Origin: JAURVT01 sp049059935
GTDB lineage: Bacteria; Actinomycetota; Actinomycetes; Propionibacteriales; Nocardioidaceae
Direction: 5' to 3'
DNA: 64,000 bases
Assembly: GCF_049059935.1 (NCBI RefSeq)
Contig: NZ_JBMGQR010000012.1
Span: forward strand, 1 to 64,000
In this document: positions 1-8,834 of the stretch, in pieces
Numbering within the stretch: position 1 is the stretch's first letter
How the letters are laid out: each line of letters starts with the position of its first letter
Translations under genes and position numbers: made by a program
The notes under the pieces: model-generated
The model's database searches: none
The model's input: the letters and a program-made list of their open reading frames with translations, nothing else
Told to the model about the DNA's origin: nothing

Positions 1-1
1 C

Positions 2-1142
<1,141 letters not shown>

Positions 1143-1153
<11 letters not shown>

Positions 1154-1219
1154 GGCCCAGCCCCACCACGGCACGCACGACGGCCGGCGACGCACCTCGC
1201 GTCGCCGGCCGTCGTGCGT
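1143..1219. terminator. Bidirectional terminator between gltA and the Pro/Thr-repeat gene
   Basis: A perfect 19-bp stem (1173-1191 with 1201-1219) has a 9-nt loop and lies between two convergent stops. A smaller perfect repeat of 8-bp arms (1143-1150 and 1154-1161) has the gltA stop codon TGA as its 3-nt loop. There is no T-run on either strand, as is common for actinobacterial hairpin terminators. Confidence 0.8.
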
Positions 1220-1225
1220 CCGGGC

Positions 1226-3061
1226 TCAGTACCGCTCGGTCCTCGCGTGGCTGGGCAGGACCGACGTCTGGCCGCTGTACCTCACCAGCACCTTGTGCCG
1301 GCGGACGGTGGAGCGGGCGAGCCGCACCTCCGCCACGCCGCCACGGACGGCGATCGTCCGGGTCAGGTCCCTGCCGCCGACCCGCAGCCGCAGCGTGCCC
1401 GACGGGCTCGCGACGCCCGGCGCCGTGACCTGGACGCGCACCACCGCGGTCGTCCTGTTCGCGCGGACGACCCGTGCCGTCGTGGTCGACTGTGCCGAGA
1501 TGCGCATCGCCTTCGGTGAGACGCTGCTGCGCGTCACCGCCCCCGGCGCCGATGCGAGCACCCGGACCGTCAGCGTCTTGCCGGTGTCGGCCGAGGTGGG
1601 CGTGTAGGTCTTCGCGGTGGCCCCCGGGATGGCGACGCCGTTGCGCAACCACTGGTAGCTCAGGCTCAGGTCGAGCCCCTGCCAGGCACCCGGGGCGGCG
1701 GTCAGCGTGAACCCGACGACGGCCGGGCCGGCGTAGGTCGGTGCGGTGACCGGCACGATCCGGCTGAGCGTCGCCGCGACGTAGCTGGTGCCGCTGCCGA
1801 CGGCGACCTGGACGGCCGTCGAGGGGTAGGCGCCTCCGGCGCGCTTGGCGTCGCCGTCGGCGAGGAACACCGTGACGGTTCCGGTCGCGACCCCCTTGAC
1901 CTCGACCTTGCCGGACGCGTCGGTCACCGCCCCGGTGAGGAGCGTGTTGCCGGTCTTGACGTTGACGGCGACGCCGGCGATGGCCGAGCGGCTGTAGGCG
2001 TCGGTGACCTGCACGGCGACCTTGCCGCTGACCGGCACCGGAGTGGTGGGCGCCGGTGTGGTCGGAGCGGGCTTCGTCGGGGCCGGCGTCGTCGGGGCCG
2101 GCATGGTCGGCGCGGGCGTCGTCGGAGCCGGCGTGGTCGGAGCCGGCGTCGTCGGAGCCGGGGTCGTCGGCGCGGGCGTGGTCGGAGCCGGAGTGGTCGG
2201 AGCCGGAGTGGTCGGAGCCGGGGCGGTCGGGGCCGGAGCCGGAGTGGTCGGCGCAGGCGTCGTCGGGGCCGGGGTGGTCGGCGCGGGCGTCGTCGGCGCA
2301 GGCGTCGTCGGAGCCGGCGTCGTCGGCGCAGGCGTCGTCGGGGCCGGGGTGGTCGGTGCGGGTGTCGTGGGCGCCGGGGTCGTGGGGGACGGCGACGGAG
2401 ATGGGGTCGGCGACGGGGTCGGCGTCGGATCGGTCGCGGAGGTCCTGATGTCGGCGTTCACCGCGGCCGAGCCGACGGTGACGTCCGTGCTGCCGATCGA
2501 CGCACCACTGGCGTTGAGGACGGTGAGGCGGTAGCCGCCTGCGGCCATCAGGGGCATCGAGTAGCTGCTCGACGTGGTCGACACCGACGCGTACGGCTGC
2601 GTGCGGTCGGTCGTGGCGCGCACGGTGTAGCGACCTGCGGGGAGCGCCGCACCCGAGGTGCTGCGGAGCGTGCCGCTCACCGTCGTGCCCGCGCCGATCA
2701 CGGTGTCGAAGTCGGTCGGCCCCGGCGTCACCGTGGTGGACGCGCTGCAGCTGACGGCGTCCCGGTAGAGCTCGGGCGCCATCGACGGGTGCCTCGTCTC
2801 GAGCTTGTAGGAGCCGAGGTCGAGGAACACGCCCCACTCGCCGTCGGAGTCGGTGGTGAGCTCGTCGATCACGCTGGAGCAGGACGTGTCGAGGATGCGG
2901 ACCGTCGCGCCGACGACGGGCTTGCCCGCCGCGTCGCGCACGGTGCCGGCCAGGGTGTCGCCGGCGGCCATGGCGGGCGCGACGAGCAGACCGGTGACGA
3001 CCGCACCGGCCGCCGCGACCACGGCGACGCCTGCCAGACTCCTGTGCAACGACCTGCTCAT
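1226..3061 (-). CDS. Secreted repeat protein with carboxypeptidase-regulatory-like and Ig-like domains
   Basis: Predicted exported protein of 611 residues, probably on the cell surface; function unknown. It starts MSRSLHRSLAG, followed by a hydrophobic signal segment ending near AMAAG at about residue 34. Residues 35-100 look like a carboxypeptidase-regulatory/CnaB-type beta-sandwich (GTVRDAAGKPVVGATVRIL), and a second such domain follows. A Pro/Thr-rich linker of TPAPT units runs from about residue 208 to 342. A third beta-sandwich comes next, then an Ig-like domain (YQWLRNGVAIPGATAKTY) and a C-terminal Big_3-like domain. There is no LPXTG motif or C-terminal membrane anchor. The frame stays open far upstream, but the signal peptide fixes the start. 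It is convergent with gltA and divergent from the 3254 operon. Confidence 0.85.
   Translation of the reverse strand: MSRSLHRSLAGVAVVAAAGAVVTGLLVAPAMAAGDTLAGTVRDAAGKPVVGATVRILDTSCSSVIDELTTDSDGEWGVFLDLGSYKLETRHPSMAPELYRDAVSCSASTTVTPGPTDFDTVIGAGTTVSGTLRSTSGAALPAGRYTVRATTDRTQPYASVSTTSSSYSMPLMAAGGYRLTVLNASGASIGSTDVTVGSAAVNADIRTSATDPTPTPSPTPSPSPSPTTPAPTTPAPTTPAPTTPAPTTPAPTTPAPTTPAPTTPAPTTPAPTTPAPAPTAPAPTTPAPTTPAPTTPAPTTPAPTTPAPTTPAPTTPAPTMPAPTTPAPTKPAPTTPAPTTPVPVSGKVAVQVTDAYSRSAIAGVAVNVKTGNTLLTGAVTDASGKVEVKGVATGTVTVFLADGDAKRAGGAYPSTAVQVAVGSGTSYVAATLSRIVPVTAPTYAGPAVVGFTLTAAPGAWQGLDLSLSYQWLRNGVAIPGATAKTYTPTSADTGKTLTVRVLASAPGAVTRSSVSPKAMRISAQSTTTARVVRANRTTAVVRVQVTAPGVASPSGTLRLRVGGRDLTRTIAVRGGVAEVRLARSTVRRHKVLVRYSGQTSVLPSHARTERY
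2034..2386 (-). repeat. 15-bp minisatellite encoding about 23 TPAPT units
   Basis: About 23 imperfect tandem copies of a 15-bp unit lie inside the secreted-protein gene. They encode Thr-Pro-Ala-Pro-Thr with occasional A, M, K or V substitutions. Third-position differences between units show the array is not freshly expanded. Because 15 is a multiple of three, copy-number changes would alter linker length without a frameshift. Confidence 0.9.
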
Positions 3062-3253
3062 GGGGCATCCTCGATCTAGTCCAGATGAAGTAGGTCTCAT
3101 CAGTTTGGAGTAGACACCGGGAGACGACGTGACGATCCGTCGGAATGACCCGAAGGGACTACGCCCAGACCGGACATTCCCGCCGAGCCGGGCCTCGACG
3201 GCGCCTCGACCAGGGCTCTCGGTGCGGGTGCGGTCCTGTAGTAGCGTCACCGC

Positions 3254-3994
3254 GTGAGCGCCGTCGAGTACACCCACGAGGCGGGGATCGCCCGCATCCA
3301 CCTGAATCGTCCCGACCGTCTGAACGCGGTGGTGCCGGCCCTGGTCGACGGTCTGCTCGACGCGTTCGACCGGGCCTCCGCCGACGGCGCACGGGTGGTC
3401 GTCCTCGCCGGGCGCGGCCGGGCGTTCTGCTCGGGCTACGACCTCAAGGAGCCCGACCTCGACGAGACGGCGCTCCAGACGCGCGCGCGGGTCGAGCGCA
3501 TCCAGGACGTCACCCGGGCGTTCCGCCGCTTCCCCGGCATCGTGGTCGGCGCCGTGCACGGCTACGCGCTCGGCGCCGGTGCGGAGTTCGCGCTCGGCTG
3601 CGACCTGGTGGTCGCCTCCGAGGACGCCCAGCTCGGCTTCCCCGAGGTCGGCGTGGGCCTGAGCGTCACCGGCGGCATCTCCCAGCTGCTCCCCCTCGTC
3701 GTCGGACCGATGCGCGCCAAGGAGCTGCTGCTGCTCGGCGAGCGCGTCGACGCCGAGCGCGCGCGGGAGATGGGGCTGGTGAACCGCGTCGTGCCGCAGG
3801 GCACCCACGAGGACCACGCGCTCGAGCTGGCGCGGCGCGTCACCGAGCGGCCCGCGCTCGCCACGGCCATCGCCAAGCAGACGATCGACCGCGGCGTCGA
3901 CGCCACGCTCGACCAGGCGCTCGCCCACGAGGTCGAGCACGCGCTGCTCACCCGCGCCGCCAACGAGCGCGACGTGTTCGCTCCCGGGGACTGA
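3254..3994 (+). CDS. Enoyl-CoA hydratase/isomerase family protein
   Basis: Crotonase-fold enzyme of 246 residues that probably hydrates an enoyl-CoA in a degradation pathway. Oxyanion-hole segments are AFCSGYDLKE and GYALGAGAEFALGCDL, and the usual PEVG segment is in LGFPEVGVGL. A TAGCGT box at 3242-3247 lies 6 nt before the GTG start with no Shine-Dalgarno sequence, so the mRNA is probably leaderless. It is the first gene of a compact operon with an acyl-CoA ligase 3 bp downstream, an amidohydrolase and a GNAT protein. The substrate cannot be told from sequence; the neighbours suggest an acid that is released, activated to its CoA ester and hydrated. Confidence 0.92.
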   Translation: MSAVEYTHEAGIARIHLNRPDRLNAVVPALVDGLLDAFDRASADGARVVVLAGRGRAFCSGYDLKEPDLDETALQTRARVERIQDVTRAFRRFPGIVVGAVHGYALGAGAEFALGCDLVVASEDAQLGFPEVGVGLSVTGGISQLLPLVVGPMRAKELLLLGERVDAERAREMGLVNRVVPQGTHEDHALELARRVTERPALATAIAKQTIDRGVDATLDQALAHEVEHALLTRAANERDVFAPGD

Positions 3995-3997
3995 ACC

Positions 3998-5467
3998 GTG
4001 CCCACCGTCGTCGAGGCGCTCGACCGCGCCGCGTCCTCCTGGCCCGACCGCGTCGCCTGGCGCTTCGACCCCGGCCGCACCCTGACGTTCACCGAGGTCG
4101 CCCGCGACGTCGGGCGCCTGGCCGCGGCGCTCGCGGCCGACGGCGTCGGGCCGGGCGACCGGGTGGCCGTCCTGCTGCCCAACCGGGCCGAGCACCCCCT
4201 CACCTGGCTCGCGCTGATGCGGCTCGGGGCGGCGATGGTGCCGGTCAACGTCCGCTACCGCAGCGCCGACGCCGCGCACGTCCTCACGCTGACGGGCGCC
4301 ACGCGCGTCGTCACCGACGCCGGCAGTCGCGGCGTGCTCGACGAGCTCGACGCCCCGCCGCGCGTGCTGCTCGTCGACGACCTGCTCGCCGCCGGTGCGC
4401 CTCCTGCTCCCGTCGCCGTGCCCGACGAGGCAGCCGTCGTCAACGTGCAGATGACCTCGGGCACCACCGGCCGTCCCAAGGGGTGCCTGCTGACGCACCG
4501 CTACTGGGCCACGATCGGGCAGGGCATGGTCGACGAGTTCCCCCACCTCGGGCCCGACGACGTGATGCTCACCGCGCAGCCGTTCTCGTACATCGACCCG
4601 CAGTGGAACCTCGTCGCCGCGCTCCTCGCCGGCGCCGAGCTGGTGGTGCTCGACGGGTTCCACCCGAGCACCTTCTGGGAGCGCGTCCGCGCGCACGGCG
4701 TCACGTACTTCTACTGCCTGGCCGCGATGCCGACGCTGCTGCTGCGCCAGCCACCCGACCCCGCCGACCAGCAGCACCGCGTCCGTGCCGTCCAGTGCTC
4801 GGCCATCCCGCCGGCCCTGCACGCCGAGATCGAGGAGCGCTGGGGCGTCCCGTGGTTCGAGGCGTTCGGCATGACCGAGACGGGCGCCGACCTCCGGGTC
4901 ACCCCGCTCGACCACGACGAGCTCGTCGGCAGCGGCTGCGTCGGCGCGCCCACCGCCTACCGCGAGGCCCGCGTCGACCCCGCCACGGGCGAGCTGCAGC
5001 TGCGCGGCGCCGGGATGATGGACGGCTACCTCGACGACCCCGCCGCCACCGAGGCGGCCTTCGTCGACGGCTGGTTCCGCACCGGCGACCTCGCCCGCCT
5101 CGACGACGAGGGCCGCGTGTACCTCGTCGGACGGCTCAAGGACATGATCCGGCGCAGCGGCGAGAACGTGGCCGCGCGCGAGGTCGAGGAGGTGCTGCTC
5201 ACCCACACGTCGGTGCGCCTGGTCGCCGTCACCGGCATGCCCGACGAGATCCGCGGCGAGGAGGTGCGCGCGTGGGTCGTGGCCGAGGGCGACGTCGACG
5301 CCGCCGCGCTCTCCGCGCACTGCGCCGAGCGGCTCGCCCGCTTCAAGGTGCCGCGCTACTGGTCGTTCCACGACGACCTCCCGCGCACGCCGTCCGAGCG
5401 GGTGGAGAAGCGCCGCCTGGCCGACCTGACGGCCGACGTCGTCGACCTCGCGGCGGCTCGCGCGTGA
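3998..5467 (+). CDS. Acyl-CoA synthetase (AMP-forming ligase)
   Basis: ANL-superfamily ligase of 489 residues that activates a carboxylic acid with ATP and CoA. Core motifs in order are MTSGTTGRPKG (P-loop-like A3), FGMTETG (A5), the GDLARLDDEGRVYLVGR hinge region (A7/A8) and a C-terminal PSERVEKRRL carrying the expected catalytic lysine. Overall it resembles crotonobetaine/carnitine-type CoA ligases and medium-chain ligases. It begins with GTG 3 bp after the hydratase stop and ends in a GTGA overlap with the amidohydrolase, so the three are almost certainly co-translated. Substrate unknown. Confidence 0.93.
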   Translation: MPTVVEALDRAASSWPDRVAWRFDPGRTLTFTEVARDVGRLAAALAADGVGPGDRVAVLLPNRAEHPLTWLALMRLGAAMVPVNVRYRSADAAHVLTLTGATRVVTDAGSRGVLDELDAPPRVLLVDDLLAAGAPPAPVAVPDEAAVVNVQMTSGTTGRPKGCLLTHRYWATIGQGMVDEFPHLGPDDVMLTAQPFSYIDPQWNLVAALLAGAELVVLDGFHPSTFWERVRAHGVTYFYCLAAMPTLLLRQPPDPADQQHRVRAVQCSAIPPALHAEIEERWGVPWFEAFGMTETGADLRVTPLDHDELVGSGCVGAPTAYREARVDPATGELQLRGAGMMDGYLDDPAATEAAFVDGWFRTGDLARLDDEGRVYLVGRLKDMIRRSGENVAAREVEEVLLTHTSVRLVAVTGMPDEIRGEEVRAWVVAEGDVDAAALSAHCAERLARFKVPRYWSFHDDLPRTPSERVEKRRLADLTADVVDLAAARA

Positions 5468-7098
5468 CCGACCTGCTGCTCACCGGCGCCCGGTTCCTGA
5501 CGATGGACCCGCGGCAGCCGGTCGCGCGCGCGGTGTCGGTCACCGGCGACCGCGTCGTCGCCGTCCACGACGACCCCTCGCCCGACGTGCGCGCGCTGCG
5601 CACCGTCGACCTCGGCGGCTCGACGGTCGTCCCGGGCCTGTCCGACGCGCACAACCACATGGCGTGGTTCGGGATGAACCTGCTCGAGATCGACCTCGGC
5701 ACCCCGCCCGTCCGCAGCCTCGACGACGTGTACGCGGCCGTCGCCGGGCGGGCCGCGGCGTCGGCGCCCGACGCGTGGGTCGTGGGCGCGGGCTACGACC
5801 AGAACAAGATCGGCGGCCACCCCGACCGCGACCGCCTCGACGCCGTCGCCGGCGGGCGGCCGGTCTGGCTCAAGCACACCAGCGGCCACATGTGCCAGGT
5901 CAACACCGCGGTCCTGGAGCTGCTCGGCCTCGCCGACGCGGGCCGCGACGTCCCCGGCGGTGCCGTGGTGGTCGACGAGCACGGCCGCCCGACCGGGCTG
6001 ATGCAGGAGCGCGCGCAGTCGCTGGTCTCCGACCTGGTCCTCCCCCACCGCCTCGACGACCTCGTCGACGCGGTCGAGCGTGCCGGCCTGCGCTACCTGT
6101 CCGAGGGGCTGACCAGCGTCACCGAGGCCGGCATCGGCGGCGGGTGGATCGGCCGGTCCCCCGTCGAGCTGGACGCCTACCAGCGCGCCCGCGAGCAGGG
6201 CCGTCTGCCGGTGCGCGTCGAGCTGATGGTGGCCCACGACGCGCTGCACCCGCTGCCGGCGCACGACGACGACCACCTGCGCCTCGGCCTCGACCTCGGC
6301 GTCCGTACCGGCCTCGGCGACGACTGGCTGCGCATCGGACCGGCCAAGGTGTTCAGCGACGGCTCGCTGATCGGCCGCACGTCGGCGATGTGCGACGACT
6401 TCGCCGACCTGCCCGGCGAGCGCGGCTTCCTGCAGGACGACGCCGACGCCCTGCACCGGCGCATCGTCGACCTCCACGTGTCGGGCTGGCGGGTGGCCGC
6501 GCACGCCATCGGCGACGCCGCCATCGACCTCGTGCTCGGCGCCTACGCCGAGGCGCAGCGGGTGCTCCCCCGCGCCGACGTGCGTCACCGCATCGAGCAC
6601 TTCGGCGTCGCCCGCGACGACCAGGTCGCCCGGGCCGCCGAGCTCGGCGTGGTGCCGGTGCCGCAGGGCAGGTTCGTCAACGAGATCGGCGACGGCATGC
6701 TGACGGCGCTCGGCCCCGAGCGCGTGCCGTGGGCCTACCGCTCGCGCTCGATCCTCGACGCCGGCCTGTGCCTGCCGGGCAGCTCGGACCGGCCCGTCGT
6801 CGACGGTGCCCCGCTGCTTGGCGTGCACGACCTCGTCAACCGGCGGACGTCCTCGGGTGCCCCGTTCGCGCCCCACGAGGCGCTGACCGCGCACGAGGCC
6901 CTGCACGCGTTCACGATGGGCTCGGCGCACGCCGGCCACCGTGAGCGCACCAGCGGCTCGATCACCCCCGGCAAGCTCGCCGACCTCACCGTCCTCGACG
7001 CCGACCCCACCGCCGTCGATCCCGACACCATCGCCGGCATCGGCGTGCGCGCGACGTACGTCGGTGGCCGGCTCGCCTTCGAGAGAGGACCGTCGTGA
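5464..7098 (+). CDS. Amidohydrolase family protein (YtcJ/amidohydrolase_3 type)
   Basis: Metal-dependent hydrolase of 544 residues that probably cleaves an amide or N-acyl bond. The N-terminal metal ligands are in LSDAHNHMAWFG, the central histidine in HAIGDAAIDL, and a late aspartate in LPGSSDRPV, followed by the terminal beta-sandwich segment ITPGKLADLTVLDADP. The start is the GTG at 5464 inside a GTGA overlap with the ligase stop; the open frame upstream is only a shadow of the ligase gene. Genes of this class often hydrolyse N-substituted amides, which could feed an acid to the adjacent ligase. The pathway link is inferred from context only. Confidence 0.92.
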   Translation: MTDLLLTGARFLTMDPRQPVARAVSVTGDRVVAVHDDPSPDVRALRTVDLGGSTVVPGLSDAHNHMAWFGMNLLEIDLGTPPVRSLDDVYAAVAGRAAASAPDAWVVGAGYDQNKIGGHPDRDRLDAVAGGRPVWLKHTSGHMCQVNTAVLELLGLADAGRDVPGGAVVVDEHGRPTGLMQERAQSLVSDLVLPHRLDDLVDAVERAGLRYLSEGLTSVTEAGIGGGWIGRSPVELDAYQRAREQGRLPVRVELMVAHDALHPLPAHDDDHLRLGLDLGVRTGLGDDWLRIGPAKVFSDGSLIGRTSAMCDDFADLPGERGFLQDDADALHRRIVDLHVSGWRVAAHAIGDAAIDLVLGAYAEAQRVLPRADVRHRIEHFGVARDDQVARAAELGVVPVPQGRFVNEIGDGMLTALGPERVPWAYRSRSILDAGLCLPGSSDRPVVDGAPLLGVHDLVNRRTSSGAPFAPHEALTAHEALHAFTMGSAHAGHRERTSGSITPGKLADLTVLDADPTAVDPDTIAGIGVRATYVGGRLAFERGPS

Positions 7099-7694
7099 CC
7101 GACGCCCTGGCCCCCGTGGAGACCCTCGACACCGCCGGGCAGGAGGCCGTCCGCGCGATCTACGAGGCGGGCTTCCCGCCCGCTCACTACTCCTCGTGGG
7201 AGTCGGTGACGAGCGCGCGCACCGCCGGCGAGGAGGCGCTCGTCTTCACCGCCGACGGCACCCCGCTCGGGTTCGTGCTCGTGCGCTCGCTGGTGCCCAC
7301 GGACCGGCTGTTCCTGCGGTACCTCGTCGTCGACGAGGCCCGCCGCGGCGAGGGCGTCGGCGGCCGGGTCTGGCAGCACCTGCGCGACCACGGACGTCGC
7401 CTCGACGCGTCCGTGCTGGTGTGGGACGTCGAGCACCCCGACGAGCCGGGCACCGACCCGTCCGAGGCCGACGTGCGGCGCCGGCGCATCGGGTTCTACG
7501 AGCGCCTCGGCGGCGTCGTCCTGCCCGTCGACGACTACACGAACCCCTCGCTCACCGACGACGGCGTCGACGTCGAGAGGCCCATGCTCCTGCTGGCCAC
7601 GTCGTTGGGCGACGACCCGGCCGTCCCCACCGACGACGCCGCCTGGGTGGACGGCGTCGTCCGCGACGTCCAGACGTACCGCTGGGGCCGCTAG
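7095..7694 (+). CDS. GNAT-family N-acetyltransferase
   Basis: Protein of 199 residues with a GNAT acetyl-CoA-binding core: LFLRYLVVDEARRGEGVGGRVW is the beta4-alpha3 region with the pyrophosphate-binding RRGEGVGG loop, and RRIGFYERLGGV is the C-terminal motif. It transfers an acyl group from acyl-CoA to an amine; the acceptor is unknown. GTG overlaps the amidohydrolase stop by 4 bp, making it the last gene of the 3254-7694 operon. It converges on the Gfo/Idh gene across only 13 bp. Confidence 0.88.
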   Translation: MTDALAPVETLDTAGQEAVRAIYEAGFPPAHYSSWESVTSARTAGEEALVFTADGTPLGFVLVRSLVPTDRLFLRYLVVDEARRGEGVGGRVWQHLRDHGRRLDASVLVWDVEHPDEPGTDPSEADVRRRRIGFYERLGGVVLPVDDYTNPSLTDDGVDVERPMLLLATSLGDDPAVPTDDAAWVDGVVRDVQTYRWGR

Positions 7695-7707
7695 CCGGCC
7701 TTGACGG

Positions 7708-8709
7708 TCACAGCGTCGTGCGCGGGCGCAGCGGCATGTCGGCGGCGGTGTAGACGGCGTCGATCAGCTCGGCCTGCGCGATCGCGTCGTCGGCGTCGGG
7801 CCCGATCGGCGTCCCGTCGCGCAGCAGCGCCGCCAGCGCGTCGAGCTGGTAGGCGTACGTCGAGCGGGTGCCGAGCCGCTCGGTGCGCTCGCCGTCGGCG
7901 GTGGTGACGACGACGCGGTCGTCCTGCTGCGGCAGCACGTACGCGGGCGCGTGGAGGGTTCCCGCGTCGCCGGTGAGGGTGAGGCTGAAGTCGACGTCGT
8001 CGTGGCCCATCGAGCTCAGGACGGTGGCCGCGACCCCGCCGGGCAGGGTGAGGTCGACGTCGACGGCCGCGTCGACGCGCGGGTCGTCGTCGCCGCCGGT
8101 GCCGCGGGCGGCGACGACCTCGACGGTGCCGCCGAGCACACCGGCGATCGTCCGCGCGGCGTTCAGGCCGTAGCAGCCGACGTCCATCAGCGAGCCGCCC
8201 GCGAGGTCGAACGACCAGCGCGGGTCGCCTGCGTCCGGCGGAGGCATGCGCATGGAGACGTCGAGGCGCTGCAGGGTGCCGAGCTCGCCGCTCGTCAGGA
8301 CCTCGAGCACGCGTCGCATCACCGGGTGGTGCAGGTAGTGGAAGGCCTCGACGACCTGCACGCCCGCGGCCGCGGCGGCGTCGCGCACCTCGCGCGCCTC
8401 GGCCGCGTCGGACGTGGACGGCTTCTCGGTGAGCACGTGCTTGCCGGCGGCCACCGCGCGCAGGTTCCACGGCCCGTGCAGGCCGTTGGGCAGCGGGTTG
8501 TAGACCACCTCGACCTCGGCGTCGGCGAGCACGTCGCCGTAGGAGTCGACCACCCGCTCGACGCCGTGGTCGGAGGCGAACGTCTCGGCCCGCGACCGGT
8601 CGCGGGCGGCCACGACGACCAGACGGTGCCCGGCCTCCGCCGCTGCCTTGCCGATGGCGTTCTCGCTGATCCGGGCGGCGCCGAGGACGCCGATGCGCAG
8701 GGGTTCCAT
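7708..8709 (-). CDS. Gfo/Idh/MocA-family NAD(P)-dependent oxidoreductase
   Basis: Oxidoreductase of 333 residues, probably acting on a sugar or cyclitol. The N-terminal Rossmann motif is IGVLGAARISENAIG, and the conserved catalytic-type segment is HVLTEKPSTSD (EKP lysine). The C-terminal GFO/MocA half begins near VQVVEAFHYLHHP. The ATG at 8709 has CAGGAT six bases upstream, a weak form of the leaderless-start box. The gap up to the ABC-F gene holds three perfect palindromes (8743-8820) that are candidate operators for this gene or hairpin terminators for the gene upstream. Confidence 0.9.
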   Translation of the reverse strand: MEPLRIGVLGAARISENAIGKAAAEAGHRLVVVAARDRSRAETFASDHGVERVVDSYGDVLADAEVEVVYNPLPNGLHGPWNLRAVAAGKHVLTEKPSTSDAAEAREVRDAAAAAGVQVVEAFHYLHHPVMRRVLEVLTSGELGTLQRLDVSMRMPPPDAGDPRWSFDLAGGSLMDVGCYGLNAARTIAGVLGGTVEVVAARGTGGDDDPRVDAAVDVDLTLPGGVAATVLSSMGHDDVDFSLTLTGDAGTLHAPAYVLPQQDDRVVVTTADGERTERLGTRSTYAYQLDALAALLRDGTPIGPDADDAIAQAELIDAVYTAADMPLRPRTTL

Positions 8710-8742
8710 CCCCCGATCCTGCCAGGTCGGGCGGGGACCAAA

Positions 8743-8820
8743 TACCACGTGAACGTGGTAACTGAGCCCGAGCACGGTAGATCTACCGTGCTTCGACCCA
8801 GGTACCACGTGAACGTGGTG
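8743..8820. repeat. Array of three perfect palindromes at 30-bp spacing
   Basis: Two copies of TACCACGTGAACGTGGT (8743-8759 and 8803-8819), each with perfect arms around GA, flank a perfect 22-bp palindrome (8771-8792, arm AGCACGGTAGA). The three centres fall at 8751.5, 8781.5 and 8811.5, exactly 30 bp apart. The array lies between the ABC-F stop and the Gfo/Idh start, both on the minus strand. It could be a cooperative operator array, a multi-hairpin terminator, or a copy of a structured repeat related to the one near 14 kb. Confidence 0.75.
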
Positions 8821-8834
8821 ATTGGTCGTCCCGG

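Noticed and set aside
2034..2386. CRISPR-like periodic array
   Set aside because: The period is 15 bp with no spacers and it is in frame with a protein; no cas genes nearby.
2004..2534. Antisense open frame of GVVGAG repeats opposite the TPAPT minisatellite
   Set aside because: It is the complement of the coding repeat; the sense strand has signal peptide and domains, the antisense has nothing else.
1226..5371. A 1381-codon open frame on the minus strand
   Set aside because: Only the part from 3061 down is a protein with a signal peptide; the rest is the antisense shadow of the hydratase and ligase genes, kept open by high GC.
3145..5463. Long plus-strand open frame leading into the amidohydrolase, suggesting a giant fusion
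   Set aside because: The leader is Arg/Pro-rich shadow sequence of the hydratase and ligase frames; the amidohydrolase begins at the GTG in a GTGA overlap.
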